Assembly: GCA_002914805.1 (NCBI GenBank)
Contig: JXTB01000073.1
Coordinates: 965,502-1,029,501, forward strand
Reading direction: 5' to 3'
Source: Parasponia andersonii
Lineage: Eukaryota; Streptophyta; Magnoliopsida; Rosales; Cannabaceae
DNA: 64,000 nucleotides
Below, piece by piece: positions 1 through 12,900 of the stretch (its first letter is position 1; the number at the start of each line of letters is the position of its first letter). Both the position numbers and the translations under genes were made by a program. The notes beneath the pieces were generated by a model. That model was given only the letters and a program-made list of their open reading frames with translations, was not told where the DNA came from and made no database searches.

Positions 1-1681
1 AAAAAAAAGCTAAATTTATTGCTAATTAAGGTGTCCTAATTAAGGCCAATGTCCTATATGTTAATTTTTGAATAAAAACAAAAAATCTCCTATTCCCTAC
101 TTTTCGAAGAAATGGACGTTAGTTTTGGTGGTGTCCAAAGCTAAAGCTGTGAAAGTGATAGGGATAAGAGCAAGGTCTTGTTCCCACCCAGTACAGACTA
201 AATACGTGTCGTGAAATAAATCAGTTGCATTTTCAGTTGAAATTACTTTTTTTTTTTTTTTTGGATGAGCTAAAATTGTCGCACTCATATCATCCTTACC
301 CAATCAATCATATAATTTTTGACTTTTCCCCCACCCCATGCCAATATCCTTTTCCCTAATAATTATACCTTTTTAATCCCTCTTTATTTTTTCGAAATTC
401 TCTAATTTCTTTTTGTTTTTGCAGTAGTCTTAAAGTTCTTTAATTCTTCTTCAAAAGCATACAAGATTGAAATTACTGTCATGAACCTAAAAATTAAGGG
501 TAGATTTTAATTCATAAAACTCATCCTTTACTTGACTAGTTAGTCTTTCACTGGACGCGTAAATTGGCAATAAATTATATGCTGTTTAAAATATAAAAAT
601 ATATATAATACCTATTGGATTGGATTGGGAATCATGTATATATTTATATATATATATATATTCGTGTATATATATAACTTTTCTTGTTTCTCGTTATTCG
701 GGTGTGATTGTTCTCGTACTGCATTAACCAGAATAATGATAACAATGATAATAAACAATATTAGGTTGTGATATTGGCAGCCTTTAATGTGTTTAAATAT
801 AAACATAATTTATGAGTTTTCATTAAAAATGTCAATTAATAAGAGTTACAAATTGACGCTAACCCCTTACTGAAAAAAAAAAAAAAAAAAAAGCGGATAA
901 GGCTTCACTCTTCAGATAGCTACTTTATCCACGTGCATACCTATGATTCAACAAGTCCTTTTTATAAACTATTTTCCTTTTTCTTTTTATTTTTTTCTAT
1001 TTTTTTTAATGAATATGAAATAATTTTAATGTACCTTATGAGAATAGGATTGAATAGGGGGCACTAATTGAATGTCGCATCGAAGAAATTAGAAGAGAAG
1101 TTTTAGCAATGCGTGGCCAAAATTTAGTCGTAGCCAGGTGCCAAGAAATTAGATTAACAAGAGCAATTAGTTAAAAAATAAAAACAAAAAATTCTGTTGA
1201 TTTTCTTATTTTTCTTTTTATCAGCTCTTTTAATATTCTCCGACATCTGTTTCATATAACCTTATTCTATATATTGGTGTATATATTCTTTCTTCTTCTT
1301 TTTTCTGCGAGGTGAGGCATGTAAATTCTTTGATATACCAAACATAACAGCTCTGAATGTTAATCATGCCAAACATATATATATTAAGTTCATCAGTCCA
1401 TCATCATCTATCTATATAACATCTTCCCATGACACAAATTATAGGTAAGATATCGGTTGTTACAACTTACAATACTATAATATAATTTTGTACTAGATGA
1501 AGATGATATAAAAAGTCTATATCTATCGAATTATATCATATCAAAATTAAATAATATTTAAATCTAAAAAACCTAATAAAAAATCTTAACGATTCGAAAA
1601 CAAGTATTTTGATCCGAACGGGGTATTTTGTTTTATTTTTTTACCTAAATACTGATAATTGGGTTATGTTTTTTTTTTCAG
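1..1681. other. Upstream spacer / intron 1 of the NAC gene
   Basis: AT-rich DNA with poly-A/T runs and short AT microsatellites. If the NAC gene is intact, all of this is its first intron, because a reading-frame-consistent acceptor (T-rich tract then CAG) ends at 1681. I searched both strands by eye for the missing first NAC exon (subdomain A, LPPGFRFHP-type) and did not find it. No other gene is recognisable. Confidence 0.6.
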
Positions 1682-3799
1682 AAATTGCATGTGTGGGAGG
1701 GAAGGAGTGGTACTTTTACAGCCAAAGGGATCGCAAATATGCAACTGGGCTCCGTACAAATAGGGCAACTGCTTCAGGGTATTGGAAGGCCACAGGAAAA
1801 GACAGACCTATCCTTCGCAAGGGTAGTAGTAGTGCTCTTGTTGGGATGAGAAAGACCTTGGTGTTTTACCAAGGAAGGGCTCCTAAAGGAAAGAAAACCG
1901 ACTGGGTTATGCACGAGTTTAGGCTTGAAGGTCCTCTTGCTCCCAAACTTTCTTCTCTCAAGGTACTATTTATGCACTTTTTTTTTTTTTTAAAAGGGAA
2001 CTACATAGTGAATAATATAAGAGAAACCAATTCATATCTAAATATGACCATATATAACAATAATGTGATAGTTGATTTGTTAGACCTTTACTATTGTAAT
2101 TAATTGCGCACTTTTGTGAATATAGTTCATATGAAAAATGTCATGTTGACTGTTAATTACTTAACTTTGTGCATGGCTAATATTTGGTGAAAAAAAAAAA
2201 ACTCTCTGGCTGCTGCATATGATATCTATTTTTTTTTTTCTCTGGGCATATAGTATCTATTTTTAGTTGTTCGTTTTGCTTTTTTTTTTTTTAACCTATA
2301 TTTTATACAATTTTCTTTTCTTTTTTTTTTTGTAAAAAAAAAGAAATATCTTTGTAGGAGATAACANGGGGGCAATTAGAGTCTCTCTCTTGAATTAATT
2401 AATTATGGGCAAGTGGTAATTTACGAGAGTTTTGAGTTGTTAGTTATAATATTACAATCTTTGACTTTAACATATGATCTTTTTTTCAAGTATACAAGCC
2501 TTTTGTCTTTCTGGCTTGTCATGAGAACTAATAAAATGAAAATTTTCCAAAATTAATATGGTAGCTGACCTAATCATGTCCTTTATAATCTATTTTATAG
2601 CTTTCGAGCTGTAATGCACAATGCTTTTTATTCTAATTTTCATTTTTTTTTTTCTTGAAAGACATAACTTTTATTTTATTTGATGACAATTTTTATTTTA
2701 TTTGATGACAAGTTTGCTGACATATTTTAGATTCCGGAGACTAACAATGCTATCCCATTATGTAAGCACAAAGATCCTAACTATGGTCCTACATATGAAA
2801 CCAATAACACTAGGAGCCGCCGAGTAATGTAATAATTGACTTGTTATATATATATGTATTCATATACATATTTATATATATATTATATACATATATTCCT
2901 TTTCTTAGAGGTATGGAGGACTTTATGTTATCTTTTTCGATTGACTTGCTATCTTCTAATCACTGACTAGCATCCAATCCACTAACACATATATTACATT
3001 TTACTAATGAAAATAGGTAAATGTAAATTATCACTATGTGATTAATCAAATTTAATTACTAGCTTAGTTGAATGTCCTATTTCTTTTCTTACATGCAAAA
3101 TGTATCATCTCTTTTTGCTCTCAAATTTCATCATAGTTATCTACCTGATTATATTTCATAATTTTTATATATTGCATATGTATATATGCACTCAAATAAA
3201 TCTACTAACTTAATTACCATGTATGTCTATATATATATATATACACACAGGAAGATTGGGTATTGTGCAGAGTTTTCTACAAAAACAGAGAAGTAGCTTC
3301 AGCCAAACCCAGCCTAGGAATAGCATACTATGGAGAAAAGCCAGGCTCCAACTCCGAGTCTCTCCCTCCATTAATGGATGCCTACATAAGCTTTGAGAAG
3401 CCTCAAAAAACCCACTTATCAGAACATGACTATATTCATCAGCAAGTGCCCTGCTTCTCCAACAACATTAATAATTTTTCACAAAATTACCAAACCCATG
3501 ACCTAATTTTTAAGCACATTACCCATATGGAACCAAATTTACCCATGAAAACCACAAGTACTACTTCTGAAGCCACACCTGGTGAGATGCCAAACTTGAT
3601 GGATAGTACTATTATTAATAGTCTGAATCCTTGTATTAATGGTGACAATGAGGTGTTAAGAACTGTTTTGGACCAGCTAACCAAGATGGAAAGCAATCCC
3701 AATTTGAAGGAATCACCACCCATAAGTGGAGGAGAAGGAAGTGCAGAGAGTTACCTCTCTGAAGTGGGCATGCCCAACATTTGGGACCACTATTGTTAA
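1682..3799 (+). CDS. NAC1: NAC domain transcription factor, NAC1 (NAC021/022) type, 5'-partial
   Basis: Plant-specific DNA-binding transcription factor; NAC1 in Arabidopsis acts in auxin-dependent lateral root formation. Two exons are visible: 1682-1962 and 3251-3799, joined in phase 0 across a 1288-bp GT-AG intron. The first supplies NAC subdomains C and D ([50 protein letters not shown]); the second begins EDWVLCRVF (subdomain E) and continues into the variable activation region. The C-terminus carries segments I remember from Arabidopsis NAC1: [41 protein letters not shown]. The exon coding subdomains A and B is absent, so it lies upstream of base 1 or has been lost. Stop TAA at 3797-3799. 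Family assignment is very secure, NAC1 orthology likely. Confidence 0.9.
3441..3461 (+). promoter_or_regulatory. miR164 target site in NAC mRNA
   Basis: The 21 nt ending ...GTGCCCTGCTTCTCCA match the complement of miR164 at 19 of 21 positions by eye; the two mismatches are at site positions 1 and 5, which pair with the 3' part of the miRNA. The site lies in the last exon and encodes QQVPCFS, the place where the NAC1/CUC subgroup carries its known miR164 site. Post-transcriptional repression by cleavage is expected from the family; cleavage here is inferred. Confidence 0.9.
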
Positions 3800-4223
3800 T
3801 TTATATGTGCACGTTTTAATAGTACCATGAGTACTGATTTTGTCTGTCAAATTTTGTTGACCGACTGATGTGGAAATTCATGGGTTCTTTTTTTTTTTTT
3901 TGGTGGGGGATATTGTAATTTGCAGGATTAGAAAGCCGTCACATCAGTTGGTAAACATATATTTAGCAGATAAAGTTGATAAATATGTATATGAAGGGTC
4001 AAAAATGCATAGGATTTGGCTTACCCCAAAGAACAAGCAGTTGTAAATAAGTTACCGTACTTAGAGATACATGTAGGAACTTGATTTCTTCTATTTGCTC
4101 ATGTTACTCCAATTGACTTTAATTTCCGAGATTCAACTTGGAATTTCCACATTTTCTTTCCTTTTTTTTTAGGATAAAACATTTCCCTATCTTCTTGACT
4201 TGTCAAACACAAAAGAATCGTTA

Positions 4224-4254
<31 letters not shown>

Positions 4255-7200
4255 GTTAATATTAGAGTAGGGGAATGGCATAGCTAGATGAACCTTAGCC
4301 TACATAGATACATATATACTATCTTGAAATGCTTGGCCAAATTAATAATTGATGTCAATGAAGCCAAATTATGCTCTTATATCAAGACTCCGAGGTATTA
4401 ATTATCTTGACCTATCTACACACATCTCCCTGTAATCTTAAGAGTAATACCAGAAACAACACAAAATACATATGGACTACATGCACATTATTTTAATTAG
4501 AGTCGATTTGCGCGGTTACAAAATTGTAGTGTAAATTGGTTTGGTGCAAAATTTGGCGCCCATAACATAGGTCAAAGTAACAGTATCTTCTCACCTTTTG
4601 GGGTTAGTTACTCTCTGAATAAATAATGTTTAATATGTTTCGTATTTGGCTAGTTGTCCGAGCTCATTCAAACTTTCCCCTTTTATCCTCTATTGGACAC
4701 GGACCTCACATTCACGTGCATTCATTTCTATTAATTTTAACTTAAAGGATTGGTAAGAAACTGGGGTACCAAACTACCAGAGTGAAACTTTATTAGTTCA
4801 AATAATTCTATAAAATTACGTGATGTGAAGGCTTCTGTCTTTTGAGTTAATTAATTAATTTGCATAATTCACTTTACCATTAATAACTTTTATACATTTT
4901 TTTAATTAAAAATTCATTAACATGGCCTTAGTTGGCGGTGATGGTGCATTAAATGTCATCATTGGGATGTAAACTTATTGATGGAGAAGCTCCTCCTAGC
5001 TACTCCATGATAGACTATCTATTATTATTTTATATGGGATATATATATATATCACTATTCGAGTTTCAATAAAGAAAAAAAGGAAAAAAATGTTGAAAAA
5101 TTTGGTATACAAAGGTTTTTTTTTTTTTTCTCGGATCGTATATATAGAGCCTTAATGCCACTTGGAACATTTTTCTCTTCCATTGAACTTTTCTTTCTTT
5201 CTTTTTCTTGCTTTTTTTTTTGAAAAATAAAAATAAAAACTGAAAAATTGTCTATAGTACTCTATAAACTGCTAAATAGTATATTGCCAAACAGAAAACG
5301 ACAGGTAAAGGGATACAGTGTAACCAAATGTACGAGTGTCGCTTCATTTTATGTAACTAATCAGATATTGTAGAGAAGAGCCTACTCCTTTGTGAGATCA
5401 CAGCGTCAAACAAAGATTCGCTCACTTGATTTCTTAAGTCAACGTTTGGTTTGTATTTGTATGCGAAGCATTTAATGGAAATTTTAAAATTAAATTACGC
5501 CAATATAGAGGGTAGAAAATAGAAACTAGCTGGGTTATTATTTGTTAAAAAACATAAAGGATAGTGCAGTTATTTCTTAGTTTATTAAACTTTTTTAATA
5601 TATAAAATATGAGCATGTTTACGTATTTAATTACCAAATGGGGTTATAATTAAAACTTTGTAAAAAATTATATACAAATTTGGATTACCAATATATATAG
5701 GCACTAATCTAGTGGATACTGTTTTTCTTTTACGACTATAAGAAAATGAGTAATTATACTAAAAAAAATCTAAGATGCTTTATAAATATAGAAATTAATT
5801 TATTAATTATATGGTGGGAAATCTTTTTGTTACTTGCTGGGTTGGATTTTGTTTTTCCCAATCACGTTAATCTATTAATTTATACTTTCTCATCCTCGTT
5901 TCATTTTTTCAATCTCACTTCATTTTCTCACTAAAATTAACTAAAATTCAAATTAATATGGTATTACGTAATATTTTCATGTTAAATACAATTAAAGAAA
6001 TTGTAATATTAAAACTAAGGTTTACGTGATAATACATTACAATTCCAAATTAGAGTTCGCTTTTTTTAAAAAATTAAATATTAAAATAAAATTGAAATAT
6101 CAATACGTACAGATTTCATATTAAAAATAATTAAAATTTAAAATCAGAATCGACTTAAACATAATAATTTCTTATCAAAAGGTAATTAAAAATATTATAC
6201 TTCAAAATTAAATTGACATGGTAATATGTAAAAGTTTCTTTCCAAAGATAATAAAAGAAAGTTGAACTTAAAAATAAAAATTGTCATGGTAGTACATAAT
6301 TATTTTAGATTAAAGGTGAGTGAGAAAATGAACTTCAAAATTACAAGTAATAAAGTGACGGAAAAAATTTATCCCAAAATGATTGATGTATCGTGCGTAT
6401 GTGAACCACTCCCAACATTTATACATATCAAGTAAACCCTTTCTTGACTTTCTCAAGCTTTTTATACGTGAGATTTATTATTAGAAGAACTAAGAAATAC
6501 ATGTAATAAATAATTATTTTTTCTCTATCTCCCATGGTAACTAAGAGTTGAAGGAAAGAAAAATCAAATTAGACAATTTTAAAACATAATTTTTCTATTC
6601 CATTCAGCCCTTTTTAAAAGAGGAAATTGATTCCAATAATTGGATATAGAAACTTGACATTTTTAAAAAATTATTCCATAAATAATATGAAATTGAAATG
6701 GAAAAATGTAGGATTGACAAGCTATAACAAGTCATTTTTTATTTTTTATTGAGTCAAAATTAGCCATCCATAAAATAAAAATACCTATTAAAAATTCATA
6801 TATATATATATATATACATATTTCCCACTGGCCCCTATTGCCCTCCGTTCTTGATTACAGGTTTGGGTATACTCACTAAAAACCTCCAATTAAACTAATT
6901 GGATCGCTCAATGATATTTGACAACAAATAATGTTGCTACTCTTAAATAAATGGGGATTTCTACAGTAAGACATACTTGCAGTGTTTGTTTCTTTAGGTT
7001 ATGTTTGGTAAAGGGGAAAAAGGAGAGGAAAGAAAATTTGAGAGAAAATGTTTAGATTATTTGATAGGAAAAAAAAAAGAGAAAAAAGTAAAAAAGAAAG
7101 AGTAAAAGATGGAAGTAGGACCTATCATTTTTACACTCTTCAATCTGGAGAGAAAAAGGAGGGAATGTTGTAAGTTGCAAATTGATGTAAAGGGATAGTA

Positions 7201-8027
7201 TCATTTTGACACCTCAAGCAAAGAATAGAGAACTAACATCCATTTTCGATGTTGAATATCCCGGTTGATTTAAGTAGCATAATCTTTTACTGTCATACCA
7301 AACAAGGTCTTGAGTTTACTATTATTGGAGGCTGATAGGCTAGCTACCGGCTAGCTACCTCCTAAGTCGAATATATTTATACATATAAATATTGCAAGTG
7401 TGTTAAGACCAGAGTGTAGACTAATATAAATGACGTATTTAAAGAACTTAAAGAAAAAAAAATACAACCCAACACGTTTGAATAATTGAATGTGAATCCA
7501 AACAAGTATTTAATTAATTATGGGACAATCAATTATCAACTTCATATATGTGGCTTGTGTAATTTTATACATGAGTTGTAGTTTATTAGTTGCTGCACAA
7601 CAATATTATTCATTATAAAGAAAATTTTAGTCTTTAGGAGGAAAATTAGACATTCTTATAACCAAAGGAGTTTCGGTATGAATTTTCAGAGCTCTTAAAA
7701 CCCCAATGGGGGAGGGGGGGGGGGGTTTTGAATTTTTGAGAGTGTGTCGATGGATTCTCCCACCCCCACCCCCCCCCTTTAAAAAAAAAAAAAAAAAAAA
7801 AGCCGCGGTGTCAACATGTGTGGTCTCCAAAGAAAATAAAGAAGATTATGAGATTCTTAGAGCTGGTGACAAAAAGCAGCAATGAAAACAGACAATTTAC
7901 TACTATTCTTTTTTTTTTTTTAAAGGAAAACAATTTAACTACTCTAGTAAAAGTAATATATTTACAGAAGTTTTATATAATACAGAAGTAAAAGTTGGAT
8001 TTGGGAAATTGATCAATAATTTTTTTG
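3800..8027. other. Intergenic DNA, AT-rich
   Basis: This stretch starts with the 3' UTR of the NAC gene and continues as AT-rich spacer with microsatellites (AT at 4231-4254, 5038-5052, 6800-6818). A possible MITE lies at about 7000-7310. I see no coding exon on either strand; the short open frames here are low-complexity. Confidence 0.6.
6998..7310. mobile_element. Possible MITE-like element
   Basis: A segment opens with ATGTTTGGTA followed by a purine-rich run and closes with TACCAAACAAGG, giving short imperfect terminal inverted repeats around TTTGGTA. Ends of this kind are common in plant MITEs. I could not identify a convincing target duplication, so the borders and class are uncertain. 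Confidence 0.3.
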
Positions 8028-8035
8028 ATTACAGT

Positions 8036-8584
8036 TAGGGTAGGCAATTCGTGTTATCATGTCATGTTCGAGTCGACACGATTACGATACGACACGATAA
8101 TACCCAACCCGAATACGACACGATTAATAAACGTATCAAAAATTTAAACCCGAACATGACACGATTAATACACGTGTAATCTGTTTAATAAACGTGTCAT
8201 GTGTCATATTATGACCTGTTTGATATGATTATTCAAAATTAGCACGATTATTCTAATTTAACACGATTATGCACTACTAAATTTAATTTTACTTCTATAA
8301 ATATGCTTAGAATTAATCAAAATCACGTTTAATATATTAAAATATTAATAAATGTGTCGTATTAGTGTCGTGTTGACACGACACGAAAATGACACGTTTA
8401 ATTAAACTAGTTACACATGTCATTTTCGGGTTAAGCGAATTGACCCGAAACTCACTCGTTTATTATACGTGTTATACGTGTCAATTCAAAATTGACACGA
8501 AAATTAAATGGATCACCCAAACTCGTTTATTTCGTGTCGTTTTTGAGTAATATCATCGTGTCGTATAGAAAATTGCTAGCCCTA
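8036..8584. mobile_element. Non-autonomous hAT-type DNA transposon
   Basis: The left end TAGGGTAGGCAATT and right end AATTGCTAGCCCTA form imperfect terminal inverted repeats. The 8-bp sequence ATTACAGT flanks both ends exactly (8028-8035 and 8585-8592), which is the target duplication size of the hAT superfamily. The 549-bp interior has no coding capacity and consists largely of iterated CGACACG / CGTGTC motifs in both orientations. Superfamily call rests on TSD length and TIR form; no transposase is present. Confidence 0.88.
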
Positions 8585-8592
8585 ATTACAGT

Positions 8593-9973
8593 CTCCATTT
8601 TGTAATTTTATAAATCATCTATTGAGAATCCATGAAAATAATGTACAAAAATACTCTCCCATTTGTTTGAATAATTTCCTTGGAACAAATATAGAGGCGC
8701 CTTTAAACTATCCAAGGAACCTTTTTTTTTTTGGTTGCTACAATAGAAAGGATAGCAATCTTTACAAAGAAAAATTCAGAAAAATTCACAAGAGAAAACC
8801 TTTTTTCATATAATGTGAACACCCAATCTCTCAAGGGTATAATTCCTCAATTTTCAAAAACAAAAGGAAGATTTAACCATATTAGGGGGAAAAAAAAATC
8901 CAAACCATATGGAACGATTTGTATATAACCTCCGGCTTTTCAAGAAGGCCAAATCTATTTCTTTACGAGATTTTAATGACTTCATTTTTTTCATCGCCGA
9001 CTTCTCGTGATTATATGCATCTTTAATCACAAACACTTTGTATATTGCTAATGCGCCCAGTCAAAAGCCAAGTTGTAGTCTAATGTTCAAATTACATGTT
9101 TTGAGACATATTTGAATATAGATTCCTTGCTTGGTACCATTTTTTTCGTCAAGTATATATGACTCCAAAGTCCAGGCACAAAAAACAAAACATGGTCAAC
9201 TTCATGGTTGGTTAGCCGTCCAGAGTAGATATGTACCACCCTCATGAAATTGTGGTACAAGACTACTAGTATAGGAGAAAAAAATTTGCTTTTGAGGCTC
9301 AATGACTAATTGGTTTATTTGTACATTTATTTTACTTCTAGTCAAGAGAATCAAAAATAGATTCAGGTCCAAACAACTGGGGACAAAAACTTAAGAAAGT
9401 AATTTATACACAACAACAGATCACCTCAAATTCTACATAAATAAATTGCACACATAGATATAGATACACAGCTCATGTTAACCACCAAAACAGTAAAATG
9501 TCAAGTCGGAAAACGTACAAGAAATTTTATTAACAAAGGAAAATATGTACAGACAGATGCCAGGTTCCCATTAATTTCCTACGAAGTTCATCTTGTGCTG
9601 AGAGTCAATGCATCACCATAGGTAGGATACAGATTGACAATACTGAGGAGCTTATTCTCCCGAGCACTTGAAACTTCGGTTGCTAAACTTGTAGTGAGAG
9701 CAACTAAAACCTAGGCTCTCAACCTTTGGTACGCCCTAATCTTTGGGTAGTGATACAAAAGTACCCTATCAAGTTTTAATCTCAACAAAGTAAACCATTA
9801 CACCCCTCATCCCTGATAGGTAGTCACCTGTTTTTAATGGCTTGAGCTACCTATCAATCTTGATGCTGGACATCATTAAATCCTATTCGTCTGGCAGAGA
9901 AATTTCCCCTTCTTTCTTGAAATGAAAGCAAAACTTTCTTCCGTCCTTAGTTTTGGTAAGTTCATAAATTTGT
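8593..9973. other. Spacer and 3' region of the J-domain gene
   Basis: The right-hand part (about 9540-9973) is probably the 3' UTR of the minus-strand J-domain gene that ends at 9974. The rest is AT-rich DNA with short open frames on both strands that match nothing I recognise. Confidence 0.5.
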
Positions 9974-12900
9974 TCAACATGACGTTCTTCGCCATTGCCT
10001 CTTGCTTTTCTTCTGAGGCAACTTGAATGGACTCCAGCTCTTCCTGCGCTTTGAGGTCTCACAAAAGAGGCCATTAGCCAGTGCCTGCTGAAGCCATAGC
10101 TCAAATTCTTCTTCGTCTTCATCCATCATTTCAGCATCCAAATCCCATGGGTATCTACTTGAGTTGGATCTTTGTGTTTTCTCTGATCCAACCATGTTAA
10201 CGTGGAAGCTGGGCCGATGGGTGTTAGGTCTACATGCCATTCCCTGAACGGAAATAAACCGAAGTAGTTAGATGAAAATCCCTTCATTTTTGCAATCCAA
10301 GTGATGCCACACACTCCGAAGCTAACAAAAAAAATTGATGATACATCTGTTCATAAAGTTTATCTGGGCAGAACCTCCATCCCAATCTCTTAACAGAAAC
10401 AACAAACCAAATACAAGTCACTAGCATGTGGCCTCTCATATACTAACATAATCAAGCAAGGTTCTATGGCCATATCACAATTTTTCTCCTTTTTAAAGCT
10501 CGTTAAGAATTCCTGGACAACTTTTAGTACTTTACACAATGAGGTTTTAAATTTGCAACATCGACATTTTCATAACTTTTTTTAGATTGTAGGCACCAAA
10601 AATGCAGACAGAGAAGAACATATGATACCCTTTCAGGATAAAGATTGAGTTCACATAAACACATGAGTTCACATAAACACATGCAAGTGCTCAGGAATTT
10701 AAACCACTGACCTGACAAATGGCCCATTCCGAAACATCAAAGATTTTGCTTTCAGCACAAACAAAGGCACGCGGTATCTCAACCTAAAGGACAAGAACAC
10801 AAAATTGTAAAGAAGTACAAAAGATTTGTATTGTATCACTTAAGCAATCACTTGATAATAAACAATTATATAAGGTGACAGCAAATTCACACTACATTAG
10901 ATGCATACAATCAGAACAAGTACTGAGGGACATAAAGAGAGAAGTGAAATGAAAGCCTTGTAAACCCTTTAAGTTGGAAATCATCTTTGACGAACCACCA
11001 AATTCAGTTTGAAACACCTCAAAACTCTCTACATATTCCCCAGGTTTGGGATGGGGACTAAACTAATAAAAAATCTAAAGGAAAATATGTTTCATTACCC
11101 TGAAAATTGTTTACGAAAAGCTTAGACGTTTGTCATAAGTTAGGTATACTGTAAGCCTCAAATAAAACAAGAAATAAAAAAAATAAAAATAAAAAGAGAA
11201 AATCATTGTAATAAACAACTAAAACAAAAGCTATGACTATTAATTCATAAATGATACATGATGAGAAACTCATAAAGTCTAAAATGAAAACGTAAAAATA
11301 ATTAAAACAAAATGTCCCAAAGTCCATGAAGTCTAGTCTAGTAGCTTACTGTAAATTCTGCAACACAGAGTAAAGGGTAGAGACTTCCGGCTGCCTATAG
11401 ATCTCCTACGGTTGTGAATTTTAACGTTTCCTTCTGATTTTTTCAATTATTTCAGCCAAAATTTTGAGCCCTTCCAGAAATTTAAGGCCCAAAAGTTGGT
11501 TGAAAAGGGGTCCAAAATGCTAATTAAATAAGCCCAAAGAAGTCAGAAAAATTGAGGCCTCAGCCTGTCTATGCCTCAAGACATGCCTGAGAGAGAGAGA
11601 GAAACAGAGAGAGAGAGAGAGAGGAGGGGGGGGAGAGGTGGGGGGGTGCGGGGTGGTGGTGGTGCTTAAAGCCTTGAATACTCAAAATACGTAGCAAAAT
11701 TAACAAACTCCATAGAACCCAGCATGCAAAGCTATTTTTGCTGCACTCCCCTCTAGGAATAAAACAAAGGCAACTCTCGTCTGTTAATCTGAGTGGTGCA
11801 TGAGAGAGAAAAATATTCACAGCCACCAGTAAATCACTCTACTTCTGAAAACTCAAGAGCCCCAATGCAAATAACAAAAATAAGAAAAGAATTCTTGGAA
11901 GAAAGGAAATTACCTTCTGAGGCCTATCAAAGACCAGGGAGCCTTTGTATTCTATCCATCCATCTCCGTCCTTTGCTTGGTGGAATTGACAGCAGTCCTG
12001 ATGTCAGAACAATTCCAATTAAGCACACACTGTAAACAAGTGCAAATTTGGTAGAGTATGACATAGAAAGATGTCTAACCTGACACCATCTTGCCTTGGC
12101 CTTACTCCTATTGGTGCATACCCATATATGAGAATTTCCACATTTAGTGCACTGTATACGTCTTGACTCCTCAGAGCAATAATCTGGACCATCCTGCTTA
12201 CAGTGGAAGTATGGTAAGGCAATTTAATTGAGCTCAAATGGCATTTAATTATCTCAGAACACCAAATTAATCTTGAACCGGTACAGAGATTTGCATGATA
12301 TATCTTTCCCCAGAAAAGGCATCATTTCAGGCAGATTTGAACAGCAAATGTAACTTTTTCTACAATCTCTTTGTTGTTAATTACTTCTCCATAAAAGAAA
12401 ATAAAATAGAGTTAAAAAAATTTACAAAAGAAGAAGACATTCAGTGTCAAATAAGAGCAACGAAAAATAGCTTGCTCACCCAACACGATAATAGACTAAG
12501 AGACATCCATAAACACCTAATTAGGAGAAATCCACTATATAGCGTATTGCAATTTGTGGCACTGTTCAACTGAATTACAAGTTAGTCCAACCTTGAAAAA
12601 CATGTCACTCATTTTATATATATATATTAAAGAATGATTGTTTCAAAAAAAAAAAACCAGAAAAAAAAAAAAACTGTTTTAGTGTGGCAGACTGATTCCT
12701 TCTTCTTCTCTCTTTTGTCATCCCCTCTTATAGTTGAACAGTATGACAACCCAAAACTAACACTCGAGATAACAGAAACTCCCTAAAGCTGGTAACAACT
12801 TTGAAAGTGTAATGACGGGTAATAACGTATCTCACCTGATTTGAAGTACCATGTGGCTTCTGGCAGACACTTCTAGTCTTGGACTCTTCCTTTCTTAACT

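Noticed and set aside
9087-9302. 71-aa minus-strand open frame next to the J-protein gene
   Set aside because: No recognisable domain, no splice context, AT-rich surroundings; likely chance.
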